DNA from: a virus
Strand: one strand, 5' to 3'
Virus record (IMG/VR): IMGVR_UViG_3300036864_000123
Location: 1-21,073 of that record
DNA length: 21,073 nt
The translations under genes and the position numbers were made by a program. The notes below the pieces were generated by a model, which ran no database searches, had not been told where the DNA came from, and saw only the letters and a list, made by a program, of their open reading frames with translations. Each line of letters starts with the position of its first letter. Positions within the stretch are counted from its first letter, which is position 1. Of the stretch, positions 7,340 through 14,731 are shown piece by piece.

Positions 7340-7825
7340 ATGGCCGACATCATCGGCGACGGCAAGGAACGATGGGACATCGTCACCTCCATCGCGAACA
7401 TCGCGGCGCCCACCGCGGCGGAGCTCAACGCCGGCGTGCGTATCTCGCAGTGGATGACCAAGGACGGCGCCACGGGGTTCGTCGCGGACACCGCGGACGC
7501 GCCGACCAGCTCGAAGGAGAGTACGTTCCAGACGGCGGTCAACGGCATGATCAGCCTGAGCAACCCGCGGTTCCGGCTCAAGCGGCAGACGCCGCTCGGC
7601 TCGGACGCGGCGTTCAATGCGATGCCGACCGACGGCACCGGATTCGCTGTCCGGCGTAACTCCAAGACGGCGACCAGCGCGCACGCCACAGGTGACCTGG
7701 TCGACGTCTTCCCGGTGCAGTTCTCGCAGAAGGCCAAGGTCGACCAGGCCGATAACATGCCGGAGCTGTACGAGGTCCCGGTGAAGATCACCGCTCAGCC
7801 GAAGTGGGACGTCGCCGTCGTCTGA
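7340..7825 (+). CDS. Major tail (tube) protein, 161 aa
   Basis: ATG with AAGGAG 9 nt upstream. The sequence has the N-terminal helix 'TSIANIAAPTAAELNAG' commonly found in actinophage tail tube subunits, followed by 'ISQWMTKDGATGF' and mixed beta strands with a final 'YEVPVKITAQPKWDVAVV'. The tail tube protein polymerises as stacked hexamer rings around the tape measure. Support also comes from position: it is directly followed by an intrinsic terminator, which is usual after the highly expressed tube gene, and then by the frameshifting chaperone and tape measure genes. Confidence 0.82.
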   Translation: MADIIGDGKERWDIVTSIANIAAPTAAELNAGVRISQWMTKDGATGFVADTADAPTSSKESTFQTAVNGMISLSNPRFRLKRQTPLGSDAAFNAMPTDGTGFAVRRNSKTATSAHATGDLVDVFPVQFSQKAKVDQADNMPELYEVPVKITAQPKWDVAVV

Positions 7826-7844
7826 TCCGCAACCAATCTCAAGC

Positions 7845-7866
7845 AACCGCCTATGGGCGGTTTTTT
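7845..7866 (+). terminator. Intrinsic terminator after major tail gene
   Basis: Seven-bp stem AACCGCC / GGCGGTT with a TATG loop, ending in a run of T residues, 20 nt after the tail tube stop codon. It is the only convincing stem-plus-T-run terminator in the late gene run. It would lower transcription of the chaperone and tape measure genes relative to the tube gene, matching the stoichiometry needed. Confidence 0.85.
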
Positions 7867-7867
7867 C

Positions 7868-7910
7868 GTGCGCGGGCCCGGTTCTCCCTCCCGAGACCGG
7901 GCCCGCGCAC
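7868..7910 (+). promoter_or_regulatory. Perfect 15-bp hairpin between tail tube and chaperone genes
   Basis: GTGCGCGGGCCCGGT at 7868-7882 pairs perfectly with 7896-7910 around a 13-nt pyrimidine-rich loop. It starts 2 nt after the terminator T-run and lies 6 nt before the Shine-Dalgarno of the next reading frame. There is no T-run after it, so it is not a classical terminator. It may protect the downstream RNA 5' end, act as an RNase III-type processing site, or affect translation of the leader ORF. Roles are inferred. Confidence 0.75.
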
Positions 7911-7932
7911 CCCTCGGGAGGAACGGAAGGCC

Positions 7933-8007
7933 ATGAGAGAGATCAAGGTCCGACTGATCGCTGCCGTTGCGCCGTGGACTCGCTGCCTGAAGGCGATCAG
8001 CGAGTGA
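7933..8007 (+). CDS. 24-aa leader ORF before tail chaperone
   Basis: ATG preceded by GGAGG (7917-7921) and GAAGG (7926-7930), encoding MREIKVRLIAAVAPWTRCLK plus AISE. Its TGA overlaps the chaperone ATG (TGATG). The chaperone start has only a weak AAGG 13 nt upstream, so its translation probably depends on ribosomes finishing this ORF. No function is known for the peptide. It could be a translational leader only, or a remnant of an older chaperone N-terminus. An alternative GTG at 7974 would give the chaperone 11 extra residues and make this ORF irrelevant. Confidence 0.55.
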   Translation: MREIKVRLIAAVAPWTRCLKAISE

Positions 8008-8615
8008 TGGGCGACGGCACGAAGAGGCACTTCGCCGAGTTGCTGAAGTCCGCCAAACTGCCGGAGCGCAGCGTTCCCGTCTGCCTGCGCGGCGACCTAC
8101 GCGCCGAATACGAAGAGATGCAGCGGCAACTAAAGCAGGCGCGGCAGCAGAACGCGCACAGCAAGGAAGACGGCGACACCAGCCAACTGACTGAGCGCAT
8201 CGAAGCCATCCAGGCCGAGATGCAGGACAGCACCTACCCGTTCATCCTTCGTGCCCTGCCGAAGCCCAAGTGGCGCCGGCTCGTCAACGAGCACCAGCCC
8301 CGCAAGGGCGAGAACGACCAGGTCATCGAGTCCGACAGCATGGGCTTCAACGTTGACACGTTCTACCCGGCGGCGATCCGGGCGTGCACCGTCGACCCAG
8401 TACTGGACGAGGACGAGTGGCGGGAACTGCTCGGCGACACCGACGGTGAACGGGAGCGGCGCGAGGCTGAGGGCCTGCCGGTCGAGGAAGGCAAGCTGAC
8501 CGACCGGCAGTTCAGCGAACTGGGGCTCGCCGCATTCCTGCTGAACGCGGGAGAGATCAGCGTCCCTTTCTCGCCCGCCGGATTGGTCGAGAGTCCGGAT
8601 TCCGACAGCGAGTAG
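8007..8615 (+). CDS. Tail assembly chaperone, short form (gpG-like), 202 aa
   Basis: Starts at the TGATG overlap with the leader ORF. The protein is highly charged and mostly helical. It has 'EYEEMQRQLKQARQQN' and 'TERIEAIQAEMQ' coiled-coil stretches (residues 30-75), then 'FILRALPKPKWRRLVNEH', a segment typical of actinophage tail chaperones, and an acidic C-terminus. The gene lies between the tail tube and tape measure genes, the standard place for lambda G/T-type chaperones that keep the tape measure soluble during tail assembly. A slippery heptamer 45 nt before the stop yields a longer form. An in-frame GTG at 7974 is a possible alternative start. Confidence 0.82.
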   Translation: MGDGTKRHFAELLKSAKLPERSVPVCLRGDLRAEYEEMQRQLKQARQQNAHSKEDGDTSQLTERIEAIQAEMQDSTYPFILRALPKPKWRRLVNEHQPRKGENDQVIESDSMGFNVDTFYPAAIRACTVDPVLDEDEWRELLGDTDGERERREAEGLPVEEGKLTDRQFSELGLAAFLLNAGEISVPFSPAGLVESPDSDSE

Positions 8616-8980
8616 AGACCGCGGACCGGCTCGGCATCCCGGGTTCGCAGCTCGATGGCCGCGAGCCGATCACGGTCACCGAGCACGAGTACGACCGTGG
8701 GCGGCTGGTCCGGTCGGTCACGACGACGGAGCCGCGGTGGACGGAGCAGGATCGGGCTGAGGCGTTGGCGCTGGCCGTGTACCGCCAGTCGCTGTGCCCG
8801 GGTGGCTGCGGCCAGCCGGTCGCTGAGTCCACGGCCCACTGGGAGGTGGGCCCCGCCTATGAGGCGAAGTCGACGACCTGCCGGGCGTGCTCGGAACTGC
8901 ATGAGGCGCAGCGCGGCAAGGCGGAACGCACCTCGGACCCATCGGCGGTCCTCTGGCACCTGGTCAAGACGCAGGGTTGA
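8007..8980 (+). CDS. Tail assembly chaperone, frameshifted long form (gpGT-like), about 324 aa
   Basis: Made by -1 frameshifting at CCCTTTC: codons to 8570, then 8570-8980. The junction reads ...ISVPF-LARRIG... The extension of 136 residues has 'ETADRLGIPGSQLDGREP', 'HEYDRGRLVRSVTTTEPRWT' and 'EQDRAEALALAVYRQSLCP', a pattern well known in the second frame of actinophage tail chaperones. It ends with a likely zinc-binding region, C-P-G-G-C-G followed about 30 residues later by C-R-A-C. There is no good independent start with a Shine-Dalgarno in this frame before that conserved block, which supports frameshifting. The long form links tape measure and tail tube subunits during assembly. Confidence 0.82.
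8564..8570 (+). promoter_or_regulatory. -1 ribosomal frameshift site CCCTTTC
   Basis: The heptamer reads C_CCT_TTC in the chaperone frame, a perfect X_XXY_YYZ slippery site. Slipping by -1 keeps Pro-Phe pairing (CCC, TTT) and continues in the frame that is open to 8980. The downstream frame has clear protein character (see the fusion product), which would be lost without a shift. Position near the end of the upstream gene is the same as in known tail chaperones. Confidence 0.85.
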
Positions 8981-8981
8981 G

Positions 8982-9242
8982 CTAGTAAGTGAAGCTGTGG
9001 ATCAGGGCGAGGGCCAGGGCGAGGGCGGCGAGGACCAGTCCGGCGACTGCTATGCCGCCGCCAGCACGTCCGCGCTTGATGTCGGTACGGGCAACGATGC
9101 CGCAGATCAGGGCGACGAGGCCGAGGAAACCCATGCCGGTAATAACGGCGTAGGGCAGGGCGAGGATCCCGAGCACCAGCGATGCGACGGCCCAGCCGCT
9201 GGTCTTGGGCGTGGTGATCCGATCCGTGGTCTGCGGGGTCAT
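8982..9242 (-). CDS. DUF4190-like two-helix membrane protein, 86 aa
   Basis: Encoded opposite to the late operon, between the tail chaperone and tape measure genes. After a polar N-terminus (residues 1-15) come 'SGWAVASLVLGILAL' and two membrane helices (about 17-36 and 62-82). The loop between reads 'GFLGLVALICGIVARTDIKR' followed by G-R-A-G-G-G-I-A-V-A-G-L, the layout of DUF4190 proteins common in actinobacteria. No Shine-Dalgarno is seen before the ATG; a TTGCGG-17 nt-CACACT element ends 6 nt upstream, suggesting a leaderless transcript of its own. Orientation, place and family fit a 'moron' expressed in the lysogen. Its membrane role is unknown; superinfection exclusion is one possibility. 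Confidence 0.8.
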   Translation of the reverse strand: MTPQTTDRITTPKTSGWAVASLVLGILALPYAVITGMGFLGLVALICGIVARTDIKRGRAGGGIAVAGLVLAALALALALIHSFTY

Positions 9243-9248
9243 GCCCGA

Positions 9249-9277
9249 AGTGTGAACAATCTGCAGCGTCGCCGCAA
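9249..9277 (-). promoter_or_regulatory. Candidate leaderless promoter of the DUF4190-like gene
   Basis: On the minus strand, TTGCGG (9277-9272) and CACACT (9254-9249) are separated by 17 nt, and the ATG begins 6 nt after the -10 hexamer. The -35 matches sigma-70-type consensus at TTG; the -10 matches only partly (A at 2, T at 6). The spacing to the ATG fits initiation at or next to the A of ATG. Confidence 0.4.
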
Positions 9278-9317
9278 CGCTGTGTCCCGCATTTGTCTGA
9301 ACGGACAGGGGTGAGCG

Positions 9318-12300
9318 GTGCGCACGGTCGGAATCCGCCTCACCGCGGATGTGTCGCAGTACATGACCAGCCTCAAGCGGGCGGGGCTCGCCACGTCGGA
9401 CCTCACCGGCCAGTTGGACAAGGCGGCCAAGGCCGGCAAACTCGACAAGGTCGCCGACCAGGCGCTGAAGTTCGGCATCGTCGGTGCCGCCGCGTTTGGC
9501 TACGTCGTGAAGTCCGCCGCCGACTTCGACAAGCAGATGTCCGCGGTCTCGGCGGCCACCCACGCCAGCGCCGGGGACATGAACCGGTTGCGCGAGGCCG
9601 CGCTTCAGGCCGGTAAGGACACCCAGTTCTCGGCGACCCAGGCCGCCGACGGCGTCACGCAACTCGCTAAGGCGGGTGTATCCGCTACCGACATTCTCGG
9701 CGGCGGGTTGAAGGGCGCGCTCAGCCTCGCCGCGGCCGGGCAACTGGACGTGGGCGAGGCGGCCGAGACCGCTGCGACGGCGATGACCCAGTTCGGGTTG
9801 AAGGGCTCGCAGATCCCGCACGTCGCGGACCTGCTCGCTGCGGCCGCCGGTAAGGCGCAGGGTTCCGTGCACGACATGGGCTTCGCGTTGAAGCAGTCAG
9901 GTCTGGTGGCGTCGCAGTTCGGCCTGTCCGTCGAGGACACCACCGGCACGCTGGCCGCGTTCGCGAGCGCGGGCCTGATCGGCAGCGATGCGGGCACGTC
10001 GTTCAAGACGATGCTGCTAAGCCTGGCGAACCCGGCCGAGAAGACGCAGAAGCTGATGGCCAAGCTGGGCATCAGCGCCTACGACGCGCAGGGCCAGTTC
10101 GTCGGCATTACCAACCTCGCCGGGCAGCTGCAGACCAAACTGGGCGGCCTGACGCAGGCGCAGCGCGACGCCGCGCTGGCGCAAATCTTCGGCACCGACG
10201 CGATCCGCGCCGCGAACGTGCTGTACAAGAACGGCGCCGCCGGCATCCAGGGTTGGATCAACAAGACCAACGACGCCGGTTACGCCGCGGAGACCGCGGC
10301 GAAGCTGACCGACAACCTGGCCGGTGACATCGAACGGCTCAAGGGCTCACTCGAGACCCTGGCCATCGAGTCCGGGTCCGGCGCGAACAGTGGGATACGG
10401 GTGCTCACCAAGGGCCTGAACGGCCTGGTGGATCAGTTCGGCCAAATGCCCGCAGCCGTCGGCTCGACCGCAACGGTGCTGGTTGGTGTCGGCGGCGCGG
10501 CAGCGCTCGGCTTGGCTGGATTCGTCAAACTTCGCCGCGGCGTTGCTTCGGCGACGGCGGAACTGAATGCGATGGGTCCAGTCGGCGAGAAGGCTGCGGT
10601 TGGTGTCGGCAAGGCGGCGTCGGCGGCCGGCAAGGCGGCTCTCGCGTTCGCCGCGCTCCAAGTGGTTGGCGCCGTCGCCAGTTCCTTCCGGACCGATCTC
10701 AACCCGCAGATCGATGCCGCCACCAAGGGTCTGGAGGCGTGGAACGGGCAGGCCACCCTCGCCGGGGAGTCCGCGCGCCTGTTCGGCACCAACAGCGAGG
10801 ATCTTGACCGGGCGTTGAACGGGCTGGCGAGCCACGGCTTCAGCCACGCTACGGACGCGGTCACGGACTGGGTCCTCGGCGTCGTCGGCATAGCCAGTCC
10901 GCTGGATGACGCCAAAGAGAAGGTCGCCGCGTTCGACGCGGTGCTGACCGCGTTGGTGCAGGGCGGCCACGCGGCCACTGCCCTGGCCTTCCTGCAGGCC
11001 CGCGCCAAGGACACCGGTGTATCGATCGATGATCTGAAGAAGCTACTGCCGGGGTATGCCGGCGCGCTCGAGGTCGCCGGGGTCGCTGCAAACAATGCCG
11101 CCGGTAGCACCAAAGGTCTGACGATCTCGACGGAAGACGCCAAGAAGGCCGCCGACGACGCGGCCGAGGCGTTCAAGACCTTGTTTGGCGTGTTCATGTC
11201 CGCCGACCAGGCCGAGATCAAGTTCCAGCAGGCGTTGGTGAACACCAACAAGGAGCTGCGGGAAGGCAAGCGCACCCTTGACATCCACAAGCAGGCCGGC
11301 CGGGATAACCGGAATGCGGTGCTGGACGAGATCGATGCGATCAACGACCTGCGCACGGCGACGATCAACCAGGGCGGCAGCGTCGAAGGCGCCGACAAGA
11401 AGTACCGCGCCAACTTGGAGACCTTGCGGAAGCATCTGATCTCGCTCGGGTACGACAAGAAGGCCGTCAACGACCTGATCACCAAGTACAAGAACATCCC
11501 TGGCAAGGTCGACACGAAGGTCGGCACGCCTGGCTTGAAGGCGTCCGACACGGGTGTCAAGAACTACGACAAGAAGCTCGACCAGTTGGCCCGCGAGATC
11601 ATCACACATGTCAACGTCATCGGTGTGTCCGGTGCCAACGCCGAGCTCGAGACGCTGCTGATCAAGCAGCAGGCACTCAAGCACGGAACATCCATCGGCT
11701 ACGAGCGGATGAAGTTCCGGCAGGGCAAATACGCCGAGGGCGGCTGGACCGGCCCCGGCCCGAAGTACCAGCCGGCCGGCGTCGTGCATGCCGACGAATT
11801 CGTCATCCAGAAGGAGTCCCGGCAGAAGATCGAAAGCCGTCACCCCGGCGCGCTGGACCAGATGAACCGCACCGGACGGCTGCCCGGCTACGCACGTGGC
11901 GGCCTGGTCCTGAACGTGCCGTTCCCGGTGACTGCGGCGATGACGAAGATCCCGTCACTGGCCGATGTGCTGGGAGCGGTCGGCGGGGCCGGCGGCATGG
12001 GCTACAAGTGGATGGAGGCGGTCGTCCACGCCGCGTTCCCCGGCATGCGGATCCTGTCCGACCTGCGCCCGGGCGCCCGGACCCTGTCCGGGAACGTGTC
12101 GTATCACGCGCTCGGCCGTGCGGTGGATTTCCCGCCGTCGCTGGCGCTCGCCGAGTGGATCAACCTGCACTACAAGGCCCGCACCAAAGAGCTGATCACC
12201 CCGTGGAACTCGCTGAACATCCACAACGGCCAGCGGCACACCTACACCGGCGCGGTTTGGAACCAGCACAACTTCGCGGGCGGCAACGCCCACGACCACT

Positions 12301-12563
12301 GGGCCATGTCCCGCGGCGGCATGCTCAACGAGCCGGTGTGGGGCATCGGCGCATCCGGTCGCACCTACTCACTCGCCGAGAACGGTCCTGAGGCGGTCGT
12401 CCCGACCCGCTACATCACCGGCAGCGGCACTGGTAGCGGTGCCGGCGGTGGCAGTAGCCGGACCTACCAGATCACCGTCTACCCGACGCCGCTCGCCCAT
12501 CCCAGGGACATTGGCCGCGAAATCAAGTGGGCCATCCAGCAGTACGAGGCGGCTAACGGCTGA
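9318..12563 (+). CDS. Tape measure protein with C-terminal M15-like peptidase domain, 1081 aa
   Basis: GTG start after an AGGGG-like stretch. Residues about 60-280 match TP901-type tape measure proteins ('AADFDKQMSAVSAATHAS', 'TQFSATQAADGVTQLAKAG', 'GTSFKTMLLSLANP'). Hydrophobic segments lie near 383-402 and 433-455, followed by long charged helices (about 620-760). The region near 830-870 carries 'GVVHADEFVIQKES' and Gly-Tyr-Ala-Arg-Gly-Gly motifs usual before tape measure tails. Residues about 905-1000 look like a zinc D,D-peptidase (M15 / ARB_07466-like): S-Y-H930-A-L-G-R-A-V-D937 and H992-D-H994-W. The protein sets tail length and is delivered into the cell envelope; the peptidase could open cell wall during DNA entry. 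At about 0.15 nm per residue the length implies a tail of very roughly 150 nm. Confidence 0.92.
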   Translation: MRTVGIRLTADVSQYMTSLKRAGLATSDLTGQLDKAAKAGKLDKVADQALKFGIVGAAAFGYVVKSAADFDKQMSAVSAATHASAGDMNRLREAALQAGKDTQFSATQAADGVTQLAKAGVSATDILGGGLKGALSLAAAGQLDVGEAAETAATAMTQFGLKGSQIPHVADLLAAAAGKAQGSVHDMGFALKQSGLVASQFGLSVEDTTGTLAAFASAGLIGSDAGTSFKTMLLSLANPAEKTQKLMAKLGISAYDAQGQFVGITNLAGQLQTKLGGLTQAQRDAALAQIFGTDAIRAANVLYKNGAAGIQGWINKTNDAGYAAETAAKLTDNLAGDIERLKGSLETLAIESGSGANSGIRVLTKGLNGLVDQFGQMPAAVGSTATVLVGVGGAAALGLAGFVKLRRGVASATAELNAMGPVGEKAAVGVGKAASAAGKAALAFAALQVVGAVASSFRTDLNPQIDAATKGLEAWNGQATLAGESARLFGTNSEDLDRALNGLASHGFSHATDAVTDWVLGVVGIASPLDDAKEKVAAFDAVLTALVQGGHAATALAFLQARAKDTGVSIDDLKKLLPGYAGALEVAGVAANNAAGSTKGLTISTEDAKKAADDAAEAFKTLFGVFMSADQAEIKFQQALVNTNKELREGKRTLDIHKQAGRDNRNAVLDEIDAINDLRTATINQGGSVEGADKKYRANLETLRKHLISLGYDKKAVNDLITKYKNIPGKVDTKVGTPGLKASDTGVKNYDKKLDQLAREIITHVNVIGVSGANAELETLLIKQQALKHGTSIGYERMKFRQGKYAEGGWTGPGPKYQPAGVVHADEFVIQKESRQKIESRHPGALDQMNRTGRLPGYARGGLVLNVPFPVTAAMTKIPSLADVLGAVGGAGGMGYKWMEAVVHAAFPGMRILSDLRPGARTLSGNVSYHALGRAVDFPPSLALAEWINLHYKARTKELITPWNSLNIHNGQRHTYTGAVWNQHNFAGGNAHDHWAMSRGGMLNEPVWGIGASGRTYSLAENGPEAVVPTRYITGSGTGSGAGGGSSRTYQITVYPTPLAHPRDIGREIKWAIQQYEAANG

Positions 12564-13846
12564 TGGCCTCGCCGTCGATCCCCGACTTCCGCCTCGAGGC
12601 CGGCCTGTCCGGCGCCCTGGTCGACCCGGCGGTGTGGCAGATCGGCTCGCCGACTTCGGGGCAGGTCGGGGTCGCCGCGATCGGCGCGGACAACATCTGG
12701 GTGGACATCACCTACGCCGTGCGGAACTGGTCGCTGCAGACCGGCATGACGCGGGTGTCGAACCCGGGCCCGATCCGCTACGACGCGGGCACGCTGACGG
12801 CCGAGCTGAACAACGGTGACGGCGCGTTCGACCCGACGAACCTCTCCGGCCCGTTCGTGGTGGCCGGTGAGTCGCAGCTGACGCCGATGGTGCGGATCCG
12901 GGCGTCGGCGATCTGGGCGGGCGTGCGTTACCCGCTGTGGTACGGGTTCGCGGACCGGTGGGTACCCGACGACATCCAGAACACCTGGTCGGTGACCACC
13001 TTAACCGCGACCGACGCGTTCAAGGTTCTGAACAGCGACCGTGCGGCAGTGACGCCGGTCGGCGTCGGCGAGGCCGCCGGAGCGCGGGTGAGCCGGGTAC
13101 TCAACTCGCTGAACTGGCCGACTGACCTGCGGTCGATCTCGACCGGGGACAGCACCCTGCAGGCGACGGACCTGTCCGGCGCAGGCTTGGCCGAGCTGCA
13201 ATCGGTGACCGACTCCGAGCAGGGCGAGTTCTTCATGGACCCGTCGGGCATGGCGACGTTCCGGAACCGGCACGCGATCCTGGCCGGCCGGTCCGCGGTG
13301 TCGCAGGCGACGTTCGGGGACGGCGGCGGCACCGAGATCCCGTACGCGGCGGCACCGGTGGACACCAACGACGACACGATGACGAATCAGGTCACCGCCA
13401 CCCGCATCGGCGGCACCGCGCAGACCGCGACGGACGCGACCAGCATTACCCGCTACCTCGCCAAGACGTACTCGCCCCCCGGTGACCTGCTGCTGCAAAC
13501 CGACTCGGACGTCCTGCAGTGGGTGCAGGCGGTGCTGTACCAGAACTCCACACCGGAGCTGCGGTTCCAGTCCATCGCGTTCAACGTGGCCCGGCCCGAC
13601 ATCGCGGACACGGTGTGGCCGATCCTGCTCGGGTCGAAGCTGGCGGACCGGGTCACGGTGATCCGGCGACCGCCAGGGGGCGGGGACCCGAACCAACGGG
13701 ATGTATTCATCCGCGGCATCGGCATGTCGGGTGACGGCGCCGACTGGAAGGTCGGCTACACGTTGCAGGCGGCCGACCGCTACAGCTTCTTCACGATCGG
13801 CGACCCGATCCTCGGCCGCATTGGCCTGAATTCAATCGCCTTCTAG
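12563..13846 (+). CDS. Minor tail protein (tail tip), 427 aa
   Basis: The ATG overlaps the tape measure stop (TGATG). The first gene after the tape measure in siphophages normally encodes the distal tail or tip protein. The sequence starts 'MASPSIPDFRLEAGLSGALV', then has 'RNWSLQTGMTRVSNPGPI' and 'AGTLTAELNNGDGAFDPTN', which are typical of actinophage minor tail proteins. A central 'DSEQGEFFMDPSGMATFRNR' stretch is also typical of tail hub or tip domains. There is no signal peptide or membrane helix. It probably forms the tip to which receptor-binding proteins attach. The exact split between distal tail and hub functions cannot be told from the sequence. Confidence 0.82.
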   Translation: MASPSIPDFRLEAGLSGALVDPAVWQIGSPTSGQVGVAAIGADNIWVDITYAVRNWSLQTGMTRVSNPGPIRYDAGTLTAELNNGDGAFDPTNLSGPFVVAGESQLTPMVRIRASAIWAGVRYPLWYGFADRWVPDDIQNTWSVTTLTATDAFKVLNSDRAAVTPVGVGEAAGARVSRVLNSLNWPTDLRSISTGDSTLQATDLSGAGLAELQSVTDSEQGEFFMDPSGMATFRNRHAILAGRSAVSQATFGDGGGTEIPYAAAPVDTNDDTMTNQVTATRIGGTAQTATDATSITRYLAKTYSPPGDLLLQTDSDVLQWVQAVLYQNSTPELRFQSIAFNVARPDIADTVWPILLGSKLADRVTVIRRPPGGGDPNQRDVFIRGIGMSGDGADWKVGYTLQAADRYSFFTIGDPILGRIGLNSIAF

Positions 13847-13862
13847 CACGGGAGAGTTCTTC

Positions 13863-14369
13863 ATGGCGGCACCGGTCTATGTCACGGGGAACGTGCCCTC
13901 GGCTGCTGAGGTCAACTCGTGGTTCGTCAACGTCCTGTTCGCGATCAAGACGTCCGACACGGGCCGCAATACCACGACCACGCCGACCGATGACCCCCAC
14001 CTGACGATTCCTGTCGCCGCGAACGCCACCTACCACATCCACGTGGTCCTCTTCCACAACTCGCAACCGGCCGGCGACCTCAAGTACACGTTCGTGGGGC
14101 CGGCCTCGTCGGTGTTCAGCTACGCCGGCGCCACGGTCACGCTGAACGGCTCCCTGGCCATCGACGACAACGAGTTCTACTCGGACATGGGCGACCTCCA
14201 GAGTTCGGGCGGCATCGCCGGGGTCTGGGTCCCGGTCACCATCCAGGGGATGCTGATCACCGCGGGCACGGCGGGCAACTTCAAGCTCCAATGGGCGCAG
14301 TGGACGTCCAACGCCGGCAACTCCACGCTGAAAACCAATTCGTTCATCAGCGCGCGGCGGGTGGCCTGA
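13863..14369 (+). CDS. Minor tail / tip-associated beta protein, 168 aa
   Basis: ATG with GGGAGAG about 6 nt upstream. The protein opens with 'VTGNVPSAAEVNSWFVNVLF', a short helix-like anchor also seen in small tail-tip proteins that dock on the hub. It continues as a beta-rich domain ('YHIHVVLFHNSQPAGDLKYTF', 'VWVPVTIQGMLI', 'FKLQWAQWTSNAGNSTL') resembling a trimeric jelly roll. Such proteins often bind receptors in actinophages. It could equally be a structural spacer. The stop overlaps the next ATG. Confidence 0.68.
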   Translation: MAAPVYVTGNVPSAAEVNSWFVNVLFAIKTSDTGRNTTTTPTDDPHLTIPVAANATYHIHVVLFHNSQPAGDLKYTFVGPASSVFSYAGATVTLNGSLAIDDNEFYSDMGDLQSSGGIAGVWVPVTIQGMLITAGTAGNFKLQWAQWTSNAGNSTLKTNSFISARRVA

Positions 14370-14716
14370 TGCCGCTCACGCTCGGCGACGTGGTGCGCCT
14401 GGAGTTGGTGGCCACGGTCACCGCAGCCGACGCGACCACCATCACGCTCACATCGTTCGGCGGCAACGCGGTGGTGTTCCCGAAGGCGATCAACAACGAC
14501 CCCGGGTTCACCTACCAGGTGATGCCGGTGACCGAGCCCGCCTACATCGCCGGGGAGCTGTACCGGGACGCCGCCGGGAACGTCTACCAGCGGGTGGCGA
14601 CGGACCAGCCCGGGGACCGGTGGCGGGTGCTGGTGCATCCGACGCGCCCGCCGGGCCAGTACGTGGGCGAGCTGCTGCCCGTGCGCCCGCTCGCGCACCT
14701 CATCCCCTCACCGTGA
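14369..14716 (+). CDS. Small tail-module protein, 115 aa, unknown function
   Basis: ATG at the TGATG overlap is chosen over upstream in-frame codons inside the preceding gene. The product has two apparent beta units: 'VVRLELVATVTAADATTITL' and a later 'YIAGELYRDAAGNVYQRVA' followed by 'RWRVLVHP'. The end is Pro/Leu-rich. There are no cysteines, membrane helix or known motif. It is the last gene before the endolysin and is probably a minor tail or tip component. Confidence in the ORF is good from GC3 and coupling, but not in function. Confidence 0.65.
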   Translation: MPLTLGDVVRLELVATVTAADATTITLTSFGGNAVVFPKAINNDPGFTYQVMPVTEPAYIAGELYRDAAGNVYQRVATDQPGDRWRVLVHPTRPPGQYVGELLPVRPLAHLIPSP

Positions 14717-14731
14717 AGGGTTAAGCCGCCT

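Noticed and set aside
10433-11560. 375-codon antisense ORF in the tape measure gene
   Set aside because: Shadow of the strong tape measure frame; low-complexity Ser/Ala composition.
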